NCBI RefSeq assembly: GCF_000259255.1
Contig: NC_017737.1
Location: 434,001 to 498,000, forward strand
Reading direction: 5' to 3'
Origin: Helicobacter cetorum MIT 00-7128
GTDB lineage: Bacteria > Campylobacterota > Campylobacteria > Campylobacterales > Helicobacteraceae
Length of the DNA: 64,000 nt
Below the pieces are notes generated by a model that saw nothing but the letters and a program-made list of their open reading frames with translations, ran no database searches and had not been told where the DNA came from. A program made the position numbers and the translations under genes. Each line of letters begins with the position of its first letter. The stretch's first letter is position 1. Of this stretch, positions 36,608-48,700 are shown piece by piece.

Positions 36608-38632
36608 TTGTTTAAAAATATGGGTATTGGGAGTAAGATTATTTTATGCACCACTATCATTGTTATAGTGTGCGTTAGTTTGCTTGGTATTTCTATCAAT
36701 ACTAAGGTTAAAGAAAATTTAAAAGAAAACGCCATAAGCGCTATGCAAAACAGCTTGCATATTAAAGTTAGAGAAGTTCAAGGCGTTGTGCAAACGATTT
36801 TTGCGGGTCTTGATATTATCAAAAATACGCTTGTAGATGATTCCAAAAGAGAAACTAAAATCAAACTTTTAAAGAATTTTATTGCGGGCAATGACCATGT
36901 GGCTGGAATCTCTATGTTTTTTAAAGACAGAGAAGATTTGAATGTGATGTTGCTTCAAGATGGCGGTAGTCTCAAAATTGTAGATGCAGATTTAGCCAAA
37001 AACGCTCTCATAATGAAAGCCTTGAAAGAAAAAGAGATAGCAAGAAGTAAGCCTTATTATAAAAGAATGCCTAATGGCGCTGAAGTATATGGCGTAAATG
37101 TCGCTACTCCTTTATTAGATGAAAACAAGAGAGCTATTGGAGCGGTAATGATTTTTGTCTCTATTGATAGCTTTAGTAATGAAATCACTAAAAATCGCAG
37201 TGATTTGTATCTCATTGGTGCTAAGGGTAGGATACTTTTAAGTGCAAATAAGAGCTTGCAAGATAAATTTATCAGTGATATTTATAAAGACGCTAGAGAG
37301 GCTGTTAGAGATGTGTTAAACGCTCAAGAAAGTGGCACTAGCTCTATCACAGAATATCTTGACCCCTTTAGTCATAAAGAAAATTTCTTAACCGCAGAGG
37401 CGTTTAACTTTTTGGAAAAAGCGGGGCATTCAAGAGATTCCTTGAATTGGTTAGTTGTGAGAGTGGTGGATAAAGATAGTGTTTTTGCTAGTGCTAATGC
37501 TGTGCGTTTAGTAGTGATTGTGGCTAGTGTGCTGATGATTATTGCTCTAATTATTGCGATTGCTATTTTGGTGCGCACCATTATTGTGAAACGCTTAGAG
37601 GTTGTCTCTGTTACTCTAACTAATTTCTTTAAGCTCTTAAGCAATCAAGCTAAAGCGAGTGATATTAAATTAGTAGAGACTACTAGCCATGATGAATTAG
37701 GGCGCATGCAAGAAGATATTAATAAAAATATTAAGCGCACTCAAAGCATTTTGCAAGAAGATAATCAAGCTGTGCAAGATACCATTAAGGTGGTAGAAGT
37801 GGTTAAGGGCGGAGATTTCACCGCAAGGATTAATGCTGAGCCAGCCAATCCAGCGCTCACTCAATTAAGAGATGCCCTCAATGGCATTATGGACTATTTG
37901 CAAGAAAGTGTTGGTTCGCATATGCCAAGCATTTTCAAGGTCTTTGAAAGCTATCAAGGCTTAGATTTTAGAGGTAGGATTGAAAATGCGAGCGGTAGAG
38001 TAGAGTTAGTAACTAACGCTTTGGGACAAGAGATTTCAAAGATGTTAGGGACTTCTTCTAATTTTGCTAAAAGCTTAGCGACTAATAGCGCTAACTTGAA
38101 AGAATGTGTAGAGAGTTTGGAAAAAGCCTCTAACTCTCAGCATGCAAGCCTTATGGAAACTTCACATGTGGTAGAAAATATCACTTCTTCAATTCAGAGT
38201 GTGAGTAGCCAAAGTGAGGCGATGATTGAGCAGGGGCAAGATATTAAGAGCATTGTAGAAATTATTAGAGATATTGCTGACCAAACTAACTTGCTCGCTT
38301 TAAATGCCGCTATTGAGGCTGCAAGAGCAGGCGAGCATGGAAGAGGCTTTGCGGTGGTGGCTGATGAAGTAAGAAAATTAGCTGAAAGAACTCAAAAGTC
38401 TTTGAGTGAGATTGAGGCTAATATCAATATCTTAGTCCAAAGCATTTCGGATACAAGCGAGAGTATTAAAACTCAAGTTAAGGGCGTAGAAGAAATTAAT
38501 GTTTCTATTGATGCTCTAAGACAAGTTACTGAGGGTAACTTAAAAATTGCTAGTGATTCACTAGAAGTTGGTAATGATATTGATAAAGTTGCTAGCGACA
38601 TCTTAGAAGATGTGAATAAAAAGCAATTCTAA
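36608..38632 (+). CDS. tlpA: Methyl-accepting chemotaxis protein TlpA
   Basis: 674 residues. Membrane helix 1 (about 11-31), periplasmic dCACHE-type sensor (about 35-290), helix 2 (about 297-325), HAMP, then the cytoplasmic signalling hairpin with [20 protein letters not shown] and [19 protein letters not shown] near 560-600. It resembles H. pylori TlpA, reported to sense arginine/bicarbonate-type signals. The TTG start at 36608 has AAGGATGCACC seven bases away; an ATG four codons later (36619-36621, MGIGSK) is in a different register from that site but possible. The tandem heptamers upstream may tune expression. Confidence 0.92.
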   Translation: MFKNMGIGSKIILCTTIIVIVCVSLLGISINTKVKENLKENAISAMQNSLHIKVREVQGVVQTIFAGLDIIKNTLVDDSKRETKIKLLKNFIAGNDHVAGISMFFKDREDLNVMLLQDGGSLKIVDADLAKNALIMKALKEKEIARSKPYYKRMPNGAEVYGVNVATPLLDENKRAIGAVMIFVSIDSFSNEITKNRSDLYLIGAKGRILLSANKSLQDKFISDIYKDAREAVRDVLNAQESGTSSITEYLDPFSHKENFLTAEAFNFLEKAGHSRDSLNWLVVRVVDKDSVFASANAVRLVVIVASVLMIIALIIAIAILVRTIIVKRLEVVSVTLTNFFKLLSNQAKASDIKLVETTSHDELGRMQEDINKNIKRTQSILQEDNQAVQDTIKVVEVVKGGDFTARINAEPANPALTQLRDALNGIMDYLQESVGSHMPSIFKVFESYQGLDFRGRIENASGRVELVTNALGQEISKMLGTSSNFAKSLATNSANLKECVESLEKASNSQHASLMETSHVVENITSSIQSVSSQSEAMIEQGQDIKSIVEIIRDIADQTNLLALNAAIEAARAGEHGRGFAVVADEVRKLAERTQKSLSEIEANINILVQSISDTSESIKTQVKGVEEINVSIDALRQVTEGNLKIASDSLEVGNDIDKVASDILEDVNKKQF

Positions 38633-38641
38633 GTTCATTGA

Positions 38642-39748
38642 ATGTTGATACATATTTGTTGTTCGGTGGATAATCTCTATTTTCTAAAAAAGGCTAAAGA
38701 GGCGTTTAAGGAAGAAAAGATTATAGGGTTTTTCTATAACCCTAATATCCACCCCTACAGCGAATATCTTTTACGATTGCAAGATGTGAAACGCACTTGC
38801 GAAATGCTAGAGATTGAATTAATAGAAGGCGCATACGAATTAGAGCGCTTTTTGGATAAAGCAAAGGGCATGGAGCTTTTAGGCGAAAAAAGTGCGAGGT
38901 GCATGGAATGCTTTGATTTGCGCCTAGAAACAACCGCCTTAAAAGCGCTAGAATTAGGACAAGAAAAATTTACTACAACCTTGCTTACAAGCCCTAAAAA
39001 AGACCCCTCTCAACTCATCTCTAAAGGTCAAAGCATAGCTCAAAAATATGGCTTAGAGTTTGTTGTTTTTAGAAACGATAATTTTGAAAATTTTAATAGC
39101 CAATTAGATTTGAATTTGCAAGGTTTAGCTAGAGAAAATGAGCTTTATAGACAGAATTATTGCGGGTGTCAATTCGCTCTAAAAATTCAAAAAGAATCTC
39201 AAAATAGAAGTCCTTTTGAGCTGTATTCACCCCTAAAACGCCAAGTTTTGCCCGCTAGTGTGGAAGAGAGAATGGAAGTTTTTGAAAAACTAGAGAGTGA
39301 TAAAAAGAATAAAAGTAAGTCCTTTTTAGCCCAAAAGACTATCCAAGCTTATCGTTTATTAAGTGGGGGCGTATGGCTTTCTAAAAATTCTAAACCCTTG
39401 AATTGCTACATTCTAGCTCGCTCTAAAAGCAAATCTAAAATCAAAATCAATGATTTGAAATGGATACACTCTCTGCGCTTAAAAACCATTGTAGGCTATA
39501 GTCAAAGAGATGAAACGCTTTTTTTAACCTTGCAAGGCATAAACACTCTAGCTAGAAAGTCTTATGCTAATTTAGAAGAGCTTAATGCCAATCCTTTGAG
39601 CTATGAAGAGGAGCTGTTTATAAGAGGGCTTGTAGCGGGCTTTGAAAGCATTAATCCTATTATTGTTTTAGAAGAAGAGCAAAAAAGAGTGCTTTTTGTA
39701 GAGATTAAAAGCACTTTTCAAGAAGAAAAAGTCTTTTACTTGCTTTAA
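38642..39748 (+). CDS. queH: Epoxyqueuosine reductase QueH-like protein
   Basis: 368 residues. The N-terminal 200 residues carry the QueH cysteine pattern: Cys6-Cys7 (HICCSVDN), Cys87 and Cys90 (ARCMEC), and Cys174/Cys176 (NYCGCQ), which bind a 4Fe-4S and an extra iron in characterised QueH. It reduces epoxyqueuosine in tRNA to queuosine. The remaining 170 residues (after about 200) are an extension beyond the common QueH length and have no motif I know. Follows tlpA by nine bases. Confidence 0.85.
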   Translation: MLIHICCSVDNLYFLKKAKEAFKEEKIIGFFYNPNIHPYSEYLLRLQDVKRTCEMLEIELIEGAYELERFLDKAKGMELLGEKSARCMECFDLRLETTALKALELGQEKFTTTLLTSPKKDPSQLISKGQSIAQKYGLEFVVFRNDNFENFNSQLDLNLQGLARENELYRQNYCGCQFALKIQKESQNRSPFELYSPLKRQVLPASVEERMEVFEKLESDKKNKSKSFLAQKTIQAYRLLSGGVWLSKNSKPLNCYILARSKSKSKIKINDLKWIHSLRLKTIVGYSQRDETLFLTLQGINTLARKSYANLEELNANPLSYEEELFIRGLVAGFESINPIIVLEEEQKRVLFVEIKSTFQEEKVFYLL

Positions 39749-39764
39749 GGCTATAAGCCTTAAA
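39744..39764 (+). terminator. Terminator overlapping the queH stop
   Basis: TTTAAGGCT, ATA, AGCCTTAAA: a perfect 9-bp stem with a 3-base loop that includes the TAA stop codon. No T run follows; it still probably ends the tlpA-queH transcript. Confidence 0.5.
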
Positions 39765-40381
39765 CTAACATGCTTTTTAAGGCGATAGCCCTATTTCTAA
39801 ATAATTCATTTGTATAATAAAATAATATAAAATTCTAAATAACAATATTTTAATAGGTAATTTTGTCAATTTGCCCTAGAATGCGTTTTGGCTTGCTAGG
39901 ATAGATTTTAAAAATCAAAAAACGATTTTAGGGGCATTTCAACAAGGGTTTAAAACACTAAAAACCTTTTAAGGTAGAATGATAAGCTGTAGTTTTAAAA
40001 TGATTTTATTAAAATAAGATAATAAAAAGCACTTAAGGCATTTTGTGCGCTTGATTGGTGTTTTTTAGTGGTTTTAAAAAATATCATTGATAAAAGCTAG
40101 TCTTTGATTGCATGAATATTATGGTGTAAAAAGGGGGATAAAAGAGCCTTTAAGAATAAAGGCGTTTAGCTAGTAAGTGTTATTAGAATATCAATCAAGG
40201 GGCTAAAATAAATCATAAAATCATAAAAAATTCTCATTTAAAGAAAAATAAAATATATCTTTTATATTGATATAAAATATTGTTTGTTAGAGTTATTAAC
40301 CATGTTTTAAGATAATAGAATGGTTTGTCAGTAAAATGTTTTAACAGAGCCTAAGATACAAAAAGCATTAAAAAATACTAA

Positions 40382-40423
40382 ATAAGATAATGACCTCAAG
40401 GGGCTAAAACCCTTAAAGCCATT
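40382..40423. repeat. Dispersed intergenic repeat, copy 2
   Basis: ATAAGATAAT, a 6-base variable part, then AAGGGGCTAAAACCCTTAAA. Matches copy 1 at 33983-34023 at most positions. Located just past the ansB stop. Confidence 0.6.
40398..40414 (-). terminator. Terminator of ansB
   Basis: AAGGG and CCCTT form a short stem inside repeat copy 2, 20 bases past the ansB stop (minus strand). Confidence 0.45.
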
Positions 40424-40434
40424 TGTTTTTAAGC

Positions 40435-41523
<1,089 letters not shown>

Positions 41524-41660
41524 CTAATTAAAGATGCCTTTTAAGTATAGTATTTTGTTGGTAAATTGTAAGAGTAGAGTTTGAAAAATAAAGCTTTTTT
41601 TGAGTATAGTTTTAAGCATAGTTAGTTGTTTTATAAAATTAAGTTTAGAAAGGATTAACT

Positions 41661-42989
41661 ATGGATATTGTTTTTCAAATTATAGTGTTACTTTTTGCGC
41701 TTTTTTTAGGGGCAAGACTTGGGGGCTTAGGGGTAGGCTATGCGGGGGGTTTAGGTGTGCTTATTCTTTGCTTATTTTTGGGGTTAAATCCGGGTAAAAT
41801 CCCTTTTGATGTGATTTTAGTGATTATGGCAGTTATAAGTGCCATAAGTGCTATGCAGAGTGCTGGGGGCTTAGATTACTTAGTCAAAATCGCTGAAAAA
41901 TTTCTAAGAAAGCACCCCAAACAAATTAACTATTTAGCGCCAAGCGTGGCATATCTTTTAACTCTTCTAGCTGGCACAGGGCATACGGCATTTTGCTTGA
42001 TGCCTGTAATTATTGAAGTGAGTCAAAATCAAAATATCAAACCCAAAGTGCCTTTAAGTTTAGCAGTAGTAGCTAGTCAAGTGGCTATTACAGCAAGCCC
42101 TGTAAGTGCGGCAGTAGTATTTATGAGTGGCATTTTAGAGCCTTTAGGGGCAGGCTATCTTACGCTTTTAATGATTTGGATTTCTACAACCTTTCTAGCT
42201 TGCATAATCACTGCGTTTTTAATGAGTTTTACGAATTTGAGATTAGATAGCGACCCCATTTATTTGGAGCGTTTGAATAAGGGTTTAACAAAAGCGCCTA
42301 TAACCCACACCATAACAGAAGTAAGTCAAAGTGCTAAATTATCCGTATGGATTTTTATTTTAGGGATTGTGGCGGTGGTTTTTTATGCGAGTGCGATTTC
42401 TAAAAATATCGCTTTAATTGAGCCGGTGATTTTAGGTAGAGATTATGCGATTGTGTGCTTTATGCTAAGTGTAGCTACCTTGATTGTGCTATTGTGTAAG
42501 GTCAAAACGAGTGATATTTCTCAAACAAGCGTGTTTAAATCTGGCATGCAAGCATGCGTGTGTGTGCTAGGAGTAGCATGGTTAGGAGATACTTTTGTAA
42601 GTAATCACATAGATGAAATCAAGCATTATGCCTCTTTTTTAATCAGAGATTATCCATTCTTGCTTGCTATAGCGCTCTTTTTTGCCTCCATGCTTTTATA
42701 TTCGCAAGCTGCTACAGCTAAAGCACTTATTCCAAGTGTGATTGTGGCACTAGGCATTAGTGCGAATAATACTGAACACTTGTATATTATCGTAGCCTCT
42801 TTTGCAAGCGTTTCAGCATTATTTGTTTTGCCTACTTATCCTACTTTACTAGGAGCGATTGCTATGGATAATACCGGCACAACTAAAATGGGAAAGTATG
42901 TGTTTGACCATTCGTTTTTAATTCCCGGAGTTTTAATTGTATTTTTTAGTGTGGCATTAGGCTTTGTTATTACCCCTATACTTTTATAA
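41661..42989 (+). CDS. dcuA: Anaerobic C4-dicarboxylate transporter DcuA
   Basis: 442 residues, ten or more membrane helices. DcuA/B family sequence from the N-terminus (MDIVFQIIVLLFALFLGARLGG; AMQSAGGLDYLVKIAEK; LAGTGHTAFCLMPVI). Exchanges aspartate, fumarate or malate for succinate across the inner membrane. RBS AGAAAGGATTAACT. Located back to back with ansB, as in H. pylori. A 65-codon frame from 41600 is a shadow. Confidence 0.95.
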   Translation: MDIVFQIIVLLFALFLGARLGGLGVGYAGGLGVLILCLFLGLNPGKIPFDVILVIMAVISAISAMQSAGGLDYLVKIAEKFLRKHPKQINYLAPSVAYLLTLLAGTGHTAFCLMPVIIEVSQNQNIKPKVPLSLAVVASQVAITASPVSAAVVFMSGILEPLGAGYLTLLMIWISTTFLACIITAFLMSFTNLRLDSDPIYLERLNKGLTKAPITHTITEVSQSAKLSVWIFILGIVAVVFYASAISKNIALIEPVILGRDYAIVCFMLSVATLIVLLCKVKTSDISQTSVFKSGMQACVCVLGVAWLGDTFVSNHIDEIKHYASFLIRDYPFLLAIALFFASMLLYSQAATAKALIPSVIVALGISANNTEHLYIIVASFASVSALFVLPTYPTLLGAIAMDNTGTTKMGKYVFDHSFLIPGVLIVFFSVALGFVITPILL

Positions 42990-43091
42990 GCTTTTTGCCA
43001 TAAGGGGGGTAAAAGTAGCGTGCAAGTTTTTAAGTCAATTTGCATTACAATATGCAAATAAAGTTATTTAAATAAGGATTTAATCATTAGC

Positions 43092-44780
43092 ATGCAAGCT
43101 TTAGCATTAAAATATCGCCCCAAGCATTTTAGTGAGCTAGTGGGGCAAGATAGCGTAGCCAAAACCCTATCTTTAGCTTTAGAAAATAATCGTTTAGCCA
43201 ATGCGTATTTATTCAGTGGGTTAAGGGGTTCGGGTAAAACAAGCTCTTCTAGGATTTTTGCTCGAGCTTTGATGTGTGAAGAAGGGCCAAAGGCTATTCC
43301 TTGCGATACATGCGTGCATTGTCAAAGCGCTTTAGAAAATCGCCATATAGATATTATAGAAATGGATGGAGCGTCTAATAGGGGGATTGATGATGTGCGT
43401 AATTTAATAGAACAAACCCGCTATAAGCCAAGTTTAGGACGCTATAAAATCTTTATTATTGATGAAGTGCATATGTTTACCACTGAGGCGTTTAACGCAC
43501 TTTTAAAAACCTTAGAAGAACCCCCTAGTCATGTAAAATTTCTTCTAGCAACTACTGATGCTTTAAAATTGCCTGCAACTATACTTAGTCGCACCCAACA
43601 TTTTAGGTTTAAGAAAATCCCTGAAAGCTCTGTAATAATACATCTAAAGCATATTTTAGAATTAGAAAATATTGCTTATGAAGAGAGTGCTTTGGAGCGA
43701 TTAGCTAATAGCGGTCAAGGGAGCTTAAGAGATACGCTCACACTTTTAGAACAAGCTATTAGTTATTGTGATAGCGATATTACGCATAAAAAAATCGCTG
43801 AAATGTTAGGAGTGATTGATAGAAGTGTTTTAGAGGAATTTTTCCAAGCTTTGTTGCGCCAAGACAATACTCTTTTAGAGGAACGCTACACTTTGTTAGA
43901 AACTTATGAAACAGAGAGTGTGCTAGAAGAGATGAGCTTGTTTTTGAAAAACAAGCTATTAGAAAATTCGCATGCTTATCCTTTGATTTTAATGGAGCGT
44001 TTTTTTAAAATCCTTATGGATAGTTTTAGCTTGCTTAAAGAGGGGGCAAATTCTAGCTTTGTGTTACTATTATTAAAAATGAAAATGCAAGAGGCTTTGA
44101 AACTTAAAGCTTTAGAAGACGCTATTTTAGAGTTAGAACAAAAAAATCAATCTTCTTTATCCTCATTACAAGCCCCTTTAAACACTCCTTTATCCTTAAA
44201 AAGCAATGTTGCTCCTACTTCAATAGAGCCTACACTACCACCAATAGAGCCACAAAAACCTATCTTAAACACTACCACGCCTATGCTATCAGCTAAAGAG
44301 CAGATTTTTCATAATCTTTTTAAGCAATTGCAAAATAAGATTTATGAGCGTAATTACGATTTGGGTGTTGTATTTGAAAAAAATATTCGTTTTGTAAGCT
44401 TTGAAGATAAGGTGCTAACTTGGGAATCTTTAGCCAAAGATGAGGATAAGGCGCTTTTGAGCGAACATTTTGCTATTTTAAAAAAGCTTATTAGTGAAGT
44501 GTATGGCGAGGGAGTGAAAGTTGCTTTAGGCACAAATAAGTCAATGCAAAAACCTGTTGAAGAAAACCTTGAAAAACCTAAAACATTAGAACAACCCACA
44601 CCTATTGCACCTATAAAAGAACCTAACCCTACGCCTGTAAAAGACATAAAAGAGCCTATTATAGAAGAGGTTAAAGAGCCTAGTGAAACAGCCATTTTGC
44701 AAGAGTTTATAGAGGATAACAAAAGCCTTATTGCGGATATTAAAAGCGAGCTTGGCGCTATGAATGTGGAGCTATTATGA
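43092..44780 (+). CDS. dnaX: DNA polymerase III tau/gamma subunit
   Basis: 562 residues. AAA+ clamp-loader ATPase: Walker A GLRGSGKTSSSR (about 44-55), a zinc module (Cys residues in ALMCEEGP and PCDTCVHC), DEVH Walker B (IIDEVHMF) and SRC-like arginine-finger segment LSRTQHF. After about residue 360 a Pro/Glu/Lys-rich linker (PTPIAPIKEPNP) leads to a short C-terminal part. I see no strong slippery A-run followed by a stem for gamma production. Overlaps tsaE by four bases. Confidence 0.95.
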   Translation: MQALALKYRPKHFSELVGQDSVAKTLSLALENNRLANAYLFSGLRGSGKTSSSRIFARALMCEEGPKAIPCDTCVHCQSALENRHIDIIEMDGASNRGIDDVRNLIEQTRYKPSLGRYKIFIIDEVHMFTTEAFNALLKTLEEPPSHVKFLLATTDALKLPATILSRTQHFRFKKIPESSVIIHLKHILELENIAYEESALERLANSGQGSLRDTLTLLEQAISYCDSDITHKKIAEMLGVIDRSVLEEFFQALLRQDNTLLEERYTLLETYETESVLEEMSLFLKNKLLENSHAYPLILMERFFKILMDSFSLLKEGANSSFVLLLLKMKMQEALKLKALEDAILELEQKNQSSLSSLQAPLNTPLSLKSNVAPTSIEPTLPPIEPQKPILNTTTPMLSAKEQIFHNLFKQLQNKIYERNYDLGVVFEKNIRFVSFEDKVLTWESLAKDEDKALLSEHFAILKKLISEVYGEGVKVALGTNKSMQKPVEENLEKPKTLEQPTPIAPIKEPNPTPVKDIKEPIIEEVKEPSETAILQEFIEDNKSLIADIKSELGAMNVELL

Positions 44781-45175
44781 TACAAGCAAATTTAAATGAG
44801 CTAGATAAGATAGCGCATGAAATTTTAAAAGACAATTTTTTAGGGGTAGTGGTTTTAAAGGGTGCTGTTGGGAGTGGGAAGACCACTTTAGTGCAAGCTT
44901 GTTTAAAGTATCTTAATTTAGAAGTCCAAGTTACTTCGCCTACTTTTAGCTTAATGCATGCTTATAGTGAAAGTGTGTTTCATTATGATTTTTATATGCG
45001 CCCCTTAGAAGAGTGCTTAAAACTTGGCATGCTAGAGTGTTTGCTAGAAGAGGGGGTGCATTTTGTAGAATGGGGCGATGAATTTTTAGAAAAAATTCTT
45101 AAAAAACACGATATACCTACTAAAATTGTAGAAATTAGCACCAACAATGATAGCCGTTTTTACACCATAAGGTAG
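44777..45175 (+). CDS. tsaE: tRNA threonylcarbamoyladenosine biosynthesis ATPase TsaE
   Basis: 132 residues. Walker [13 protein letters not shown] (about 28-39), then TSPTFSLMH and HYDFYM, and the ending [10 protein letters not shown] typical of TsaE/YjeE. It is the ATPase partner of TsaD/TsaB in t6A synthesis. ATGA overlap with dnaX and four bases before lptB. Confidence 0.94.
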   Translation: MIQANLNELDKIAHEILKDNFLGVVVLKGAVGSGKTTLVQACLKYLNLEVQVTSPTFSLMHAYSESVFHYDFYMRPLEECLKLGMLECLLEEGVHFVEWGDEFLEKILKKHDIPTKIVEISTNNDSRFYTIR

Positions 45176-45179
45176 GGTT

Positions 45180-45902
45180 GTGGATATTTTAAAAGCCGAG
45201 CATTTAAGCAAGCAAATTAAAAAAACTAAAATCGTGCATGATGTTTCCTTAGAGGTTAAGAGTGGGGAGGTTGTGGGCTTACTTGGGCCTAATGGTGCAG
45301 GAAAAACAACCACATTTTATATGATATGCGGGCTTTTAGAGCCTAGTGGTGGGAATGTCTTTTTAAATGATATTAATTTAGCCACTTACCCTTTGCATAA
45401 GCGTTCTAATATGGGTATAGGCTACTTACCCCAAGAATCAAGCGTGTTTAAAGAATTAAGCGTAGAAGAGAATTTAGCCTTAGCTGGAGAGACGACTTTT
45501 AAAAATTCTAAAGAAAGTCAAAAAAAGATGGAACAAATGCTTGATGCTTTTAATATCCAAGCTATTAGAGGGCGAAAGGGCATGAGCTTGAGTGGGGGAG
45601 AGAGAAGAAGAGTAGAGATTGCAAGGGCTTTGATGAAAAACCCTAAATTCGTGCTTTTAGACGAGCCTTTTGCTGGGGTTGACCCCATTGCTGTGATTGA
45701 TATTCAAAAGATTATTGAAAGCTTGATTGAATTAAATATTGGCGTATTGATTACAGACCATAATGTGCGAGAGACTCTAAGTGTGTGTCATAGAGCGTAT
45801 GTGATTAAAAGCGGAACGCTTTTAGCAAGTGGCAATGCTAATGAAATTTATGATAACGCTTTAGTGCGTAAATATTATTTAGGGGAACATTTTAAGGCGT
45901 AG
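45180..45902 (+). CDS. lptB: LPS export ABC transporter ATP-binding protein LptB
   Basis: 240 residues from a GTG start. Walker [15 protein letters not shown]-loop QESSVF, signature [15 protein letters not shown], Walker [14 protein letters not shown] and H-switch LITDHNVRE. LptB energises LPS extraction by LptFG; the sequence [14 protein letters not shown] at the end is typical. It immediately precedes rpoN, as in many Proteobacteria. Confidence 0.93.
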   Translation: MDILKAEHLSKQIKKTKIVHDVSLEVKSGEVVGLLGPNGAGKTTTFYMICGLLEPSGGNVFLNDINLATYPLHKRSNMGIGYLPQESSVFKELSVEENLALAGETTFKNSKESQKKMEQMLDAFNIQAIRGRKGMSLSGGERRRVEIARALMKNPKFVLLDEPFAGVDPIAVIDIQKIIESLIELNIGVLITDHNVRETLSVCHRAYVIKSGTLLASGNANEIYDNALVRKYYLGEHFKA

Positions 45903-45904
45903 AT

Positions 45905-47167
45905 ATGGCAATATTACGCACTTCTCTTAGCCCTAAAAACAAGTTAAACGCTACTTTAAAAGGTTGGCTACCTATTTTACAAAGCGAGCTTGAAGATTTA
46001 GAAGAGACTTTGCAATCTTATAGTGCTGATAATCCTTTAATCAAAATTGAAAGCCAAAGAATGAAAACCTTTAGCGAACGCTTTGATTTTAAAAAACGCC
46101 CTAGCTTGCAAAATCTAAGCGATAAAATTGAAAGTCTAAATATTGCAGAAAAAGGGCTTTATGAGACTTTAGAAGAACAGCTTATCCCCCCATTATTTCC
46201 TACTCAGATTTCTTATGAAATTGCATTAGATATTATTCAAGGTTTGAATAATGAGGGCTATTTTGAAGAAGATATACAAGAGAGAGCTAAAGCTTTAAAA
46301 GTGGATAGTGAAGTTTATGAGAAGGTGCGTAAACGCTTTAGTTATCTTAGTCCAGCTGGCATTGGGGCAAGAGATATTAAAGAGAGCTTTTTGTTTCAAT
46401 TAGAAAATAGAGAGCTTAATGATAATGCTTTATACGAAGAAGTTAAAAATATCATTTTGCATTTAGAAAATCATCATCAATTTTCAAAAAATCCTTACTA
46501 CGAAAAGGCCTTAAAAATCTTAAAAACTTTTAAAAACCCCCCAGCGATTGAATTTTTAGAAAAAGAAAAAGAAGTCATTCCGGAATTATTTATCGTTGAG
46601 GTTGATGGCGAAATAGTGGTGCGTTTAAATGATGAGAGCTATCCTAAAATTAGCCTAGAAGAAGAGCGTTTAAAAGATTCTAGCTATTTGAAAGAAAAAA
46701 TGCGTGAGGCTAAGGATTTGATAGATGCTTTAAATTTAAGAAAAGCGACCATTCAAAAGATTGGCTTAATGCTTTTAGAATACCAATATGATTTTTTTAA
46801 GGGCAAGGAATTAAAGCCTTTAAGACTTGTGGATTTGGCTGAAGAATTTAACCACTCCCCAAGCACCATTTCAAGGGCTATTTCTAATAAATATTTGGCA
46901 TGTGAAAGGGGGGTCTTTCCCATTAAGAGTTTCTTTAGCACCGCTTTAGATAATAGCGATATTTCAAATGCTGTGATTAAAGATTATCTTTTAGAATTAA
47001 TTAAAAATGAAAATCCAACTAAGCCCTTAAGTGATGCCAAGATTTTAGAAATGATTGAAGAAAAATTTAATCTCAAAATGGTAAGAAGAACCATCACAAA
47101 ATACCGCCAATTACTCAATATCGCCTCTTCAAGCGAGAGAAAAAAGCTCTATTTAATGCGTGCTTAA
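45905..47167 (+). CDS. rpoN: RNA polymerase sigma-54 factor
   Basis: 420 residues. The activator-interacting N-terminus ([19 protein letters not shown]) is short and lacks the long glutamine-rich stretch of enterobacteria. The core-binding and DNA-binding domains follow; the RpoN box is [12 protein letters not shown] near residue 400. In Helicobacter sigma-54 drives middle flagellar genes with FlgR. Two bases after lptB. Confidence 0.95.
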   Translation: MAILRTSLSPKNKLNATLKGWLPILQSELEDLEETLQSYSADNPLIKIESQRMKTFSERFDFKKRPSLQNLSDKIESLNIAEKGLYETLEEQLIPPLFPTQISYEIALDIIQGLNNEGYFEEDIQERAKALKVDSEVYEKVRKRFSYLSPAGIGARDIKESFLFQLENRELNDNALYEEVKNIILHLENHHQFSKNPYYEKALKILKTFKNPPAIEFLEKEKEVIPELFIVEVDGEIVVRLNDESYPKISLEEERLKDSSYLKEKMREAKDLIDALNLRKATIQKIGLMLLEYQYDFFKGKELKPLRLVDLAEEFNHSPSTISRAISNKYLACERGVFPIKSFFSTALDNSDISNAVIKDYLLELIKNENPTKPLSDAKILEMIEEKFNLKMVRRTITKYRQLLNIASSSERKKLYLMRA

Positions 47168-47185
47168 AACCTTTTTTGTAAAAAG

Positions 47186-47217
47186 CATTGATTAAACAAA
47201 GCTTTTAATTATCAATG
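47186..47217. terminator. Inverted repeat between rpoN and the HD-domain gene
   Basis: CATTGAT (47186-47192) and ATCAATG (47211-47217) can pair, with extra A/T pairing inside, between two convergent genes. A moderate bidirectional terminator candidate. Confidence 0.4.
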
Positions 47218-47240
47218 GTTGAAAAAGTGGGGTTTTTAAA

Positions 47241-48488
47241 TTATTTAAAATCCCTAAACAACACCCCTAAATCTAAGCCAAGTAGTTGGGTGTGTGAGCG
47301 TAGTTTAAGGATATTTTGAGCGCCATTAATCAAATCAGCGCTAGAAATACCATGCGAAATAGAGATTTTAGCCTCCAAAAAGGCGCTCAAGTGGTCGCAC
47401 ACCTTTAAAAGCTCCCCACAAACGCCTTGATATTCATCTTTATTAAAAGATTTAAACAAGTCTTTGGCATTTTTAGCCACAATGATTTGATTTTGTGTGT
47501 CTTTATAGCGGTTAGAAAATTCGTTTTCAGTAAAATACTTTAAATCTTCTTGCACGCTTTTTGAGACAAGCGAATAGACTTTATTTTGCATTTCTTTCTT
47601 TTCAATATCTTTTATGCAGTCATCAAGCCCTATTACACTGCGTTTAATGGGGGTAATAATATCTCGTGTAAGAATTTCGGGCAAATCATGAAATAGTCCG
47701 CCTAAGAAGTGATTGATACGCATATTCTTACAAGCATTCAAATCAAAGCTTAATAAATACCCCATAATTGCTACGCATAAGGTATGCCCTAAGACACTCG
47801 TTTCTGGCACTCTTGGGGTTTGACTCCAGCGCTTTTGAAAACGCAATTGCCCAAACATGCTCACAATTCTTTTTAAATCTTCTCTTTCGCCAAAAAGCCC
47901 CTCAAACAAATGCTCGTTATTGCGCAATTCCTTATCAATAGCGTCTTTAATGTTTTTCACACCATACATATTAGGGTTAAATTGATAGATGATTTCAAAT
48001 TCCCATTTGGAGGCGTAAAAATGAGCGCTCTTTAAAATCTGCGCCTCTAAATTATTGGGGGTTTGGCTCAAATACTCTTGTAAGGTTTCTAAAGAAAAGT
48101 AATCCTTAATTTCATCATTTAAATTTTGGGCTACATAATGGGCTAATTCTTTGTTGTGCGTTTTTTTAAGCTCATAAAAAATTGGGGGCTTAATATCTGT
48201 TAGCACAATGCGAGCAAAAAATTCAAAGCAAAAATATTGAATCAATTTTTCAAAATCTATCACTTCGCCCCTATCTTCTAAATCTTTAGCAAGCAAATAC
48301 ATAATCATCGCTTTATGGGCTTGTTTGTCTAATTCCACAAATTCTAAAGGGCAAGCTTGGTCATTCCAGCGTCTAATAGAAGCAGATACAAAGAGGCGTT
48401 TTAGTAATTTAGGTTTAAGTTTTGGAGTTTTTAGCGAAGAAAAATAGCGAAAAAGATTGATTTTAATAGGGTGTGCGCCATAGGGCAT
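47241..48488 (-). CDS. HD-domain metal-dependent phosphohydrolase (HP0711-like)
   Basis: 415 residues. The HD motif is HFLGGLFHDLPEIL (about 262-275), with a preceding His in SVLGHTLCVAIMG and a later Asp-rich segment; together these are the metal ligands of HD hydrolases. Substrate unknown; related proteins act on nucleotides. The start follows AAGGAAAACTATTT, and two TATAAT boxes lie upstream. I have no basis for a gene name. Confidence 0.8.
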   Translation of the reverse strand: MPYGAHPIKINLFRYFSSLKTPKLKPKLLKRLFVSASIRRWNDQACPLEFVELDKQAHKAMIMYLLAKDLEDRGEVIDFEKLIQYFCFEFFARIVLTDIKPPIFYELKKTHNKELAHYVAQNLNDEIKDYFSLETLQEYLSQTPNNLEAQILKSAHFYASKWEFEIIYQFNPNMYGVKNIKDAIDKELRNNEHLFEGLFGEREDLKRIVSMFGQLRFQKRWSQTPRVPETSVLGHTLCVAIMGYLLSFDLNACKNMRINHFLGGLFHDLPEILTRDIITPIKRSVIGLDDCIKDIEKKEMQNKVYSLVSKSVQEDLKYFTENEFSNRYKDTQNQIIVAKNAKDLFKSFNKDEYQGVCGELLKVCDHLSAFLEAKISISHGISSADLINGAQNILKLRSHTQLLGLDLGVLFRDFK

Positions 48489-48502
48489 AAATAGTTTTCC
48501 TT

Positions 48503-48532
48503 ATTATAGTATTCAAATCATGCCTTATTATA
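48503..48532 (-). promoter_or_regulatory. -10 boxes upstream of the HD-domain gene
   Basis: Two TATAAT hexamers on the minus strand (48532-48527 and 48508-48503). The farther one would give a leader of about 30 bases with the AAGGA site inside. No clear -35 is visible, as is usual for H. pylori sigma-80 promoters. Confidence 0.5.
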
Positions 48533-48700
48533 CGAGAATTAAGGCAAAAATGAGTTTTTGTTTTGGCGGTTAGCTTACAAAAAGATTTTTTTAAGGTATT
48601 TTTGTGGTTTTATTTTGTGTTGATTAGATTCGTGATTGGCTTGATTTTAAGCAAGTATTGAATAATTAAGAATATAAAAATATATTAGTATAATATATTC

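Larger units (their letters stand above)
39765..40434. other. Long AT-rich intergenic region before ansB end
   Basis: About 670 bases with no convincing coding frame, between convergent genes. It holds a small hairpin (GCCTTT/AAAGGC near 40146), many poly-A/T stretches, and repeat copy 2 plus the ansB terminator at its right end. Confidence 0.5.

Noticed and set aside
44354-44785. 143-codon minus-strand frame over the dnaX 3' end
   Set aside because: Serine-rich translation of the low-complexity linker of dnaX; a shadow.
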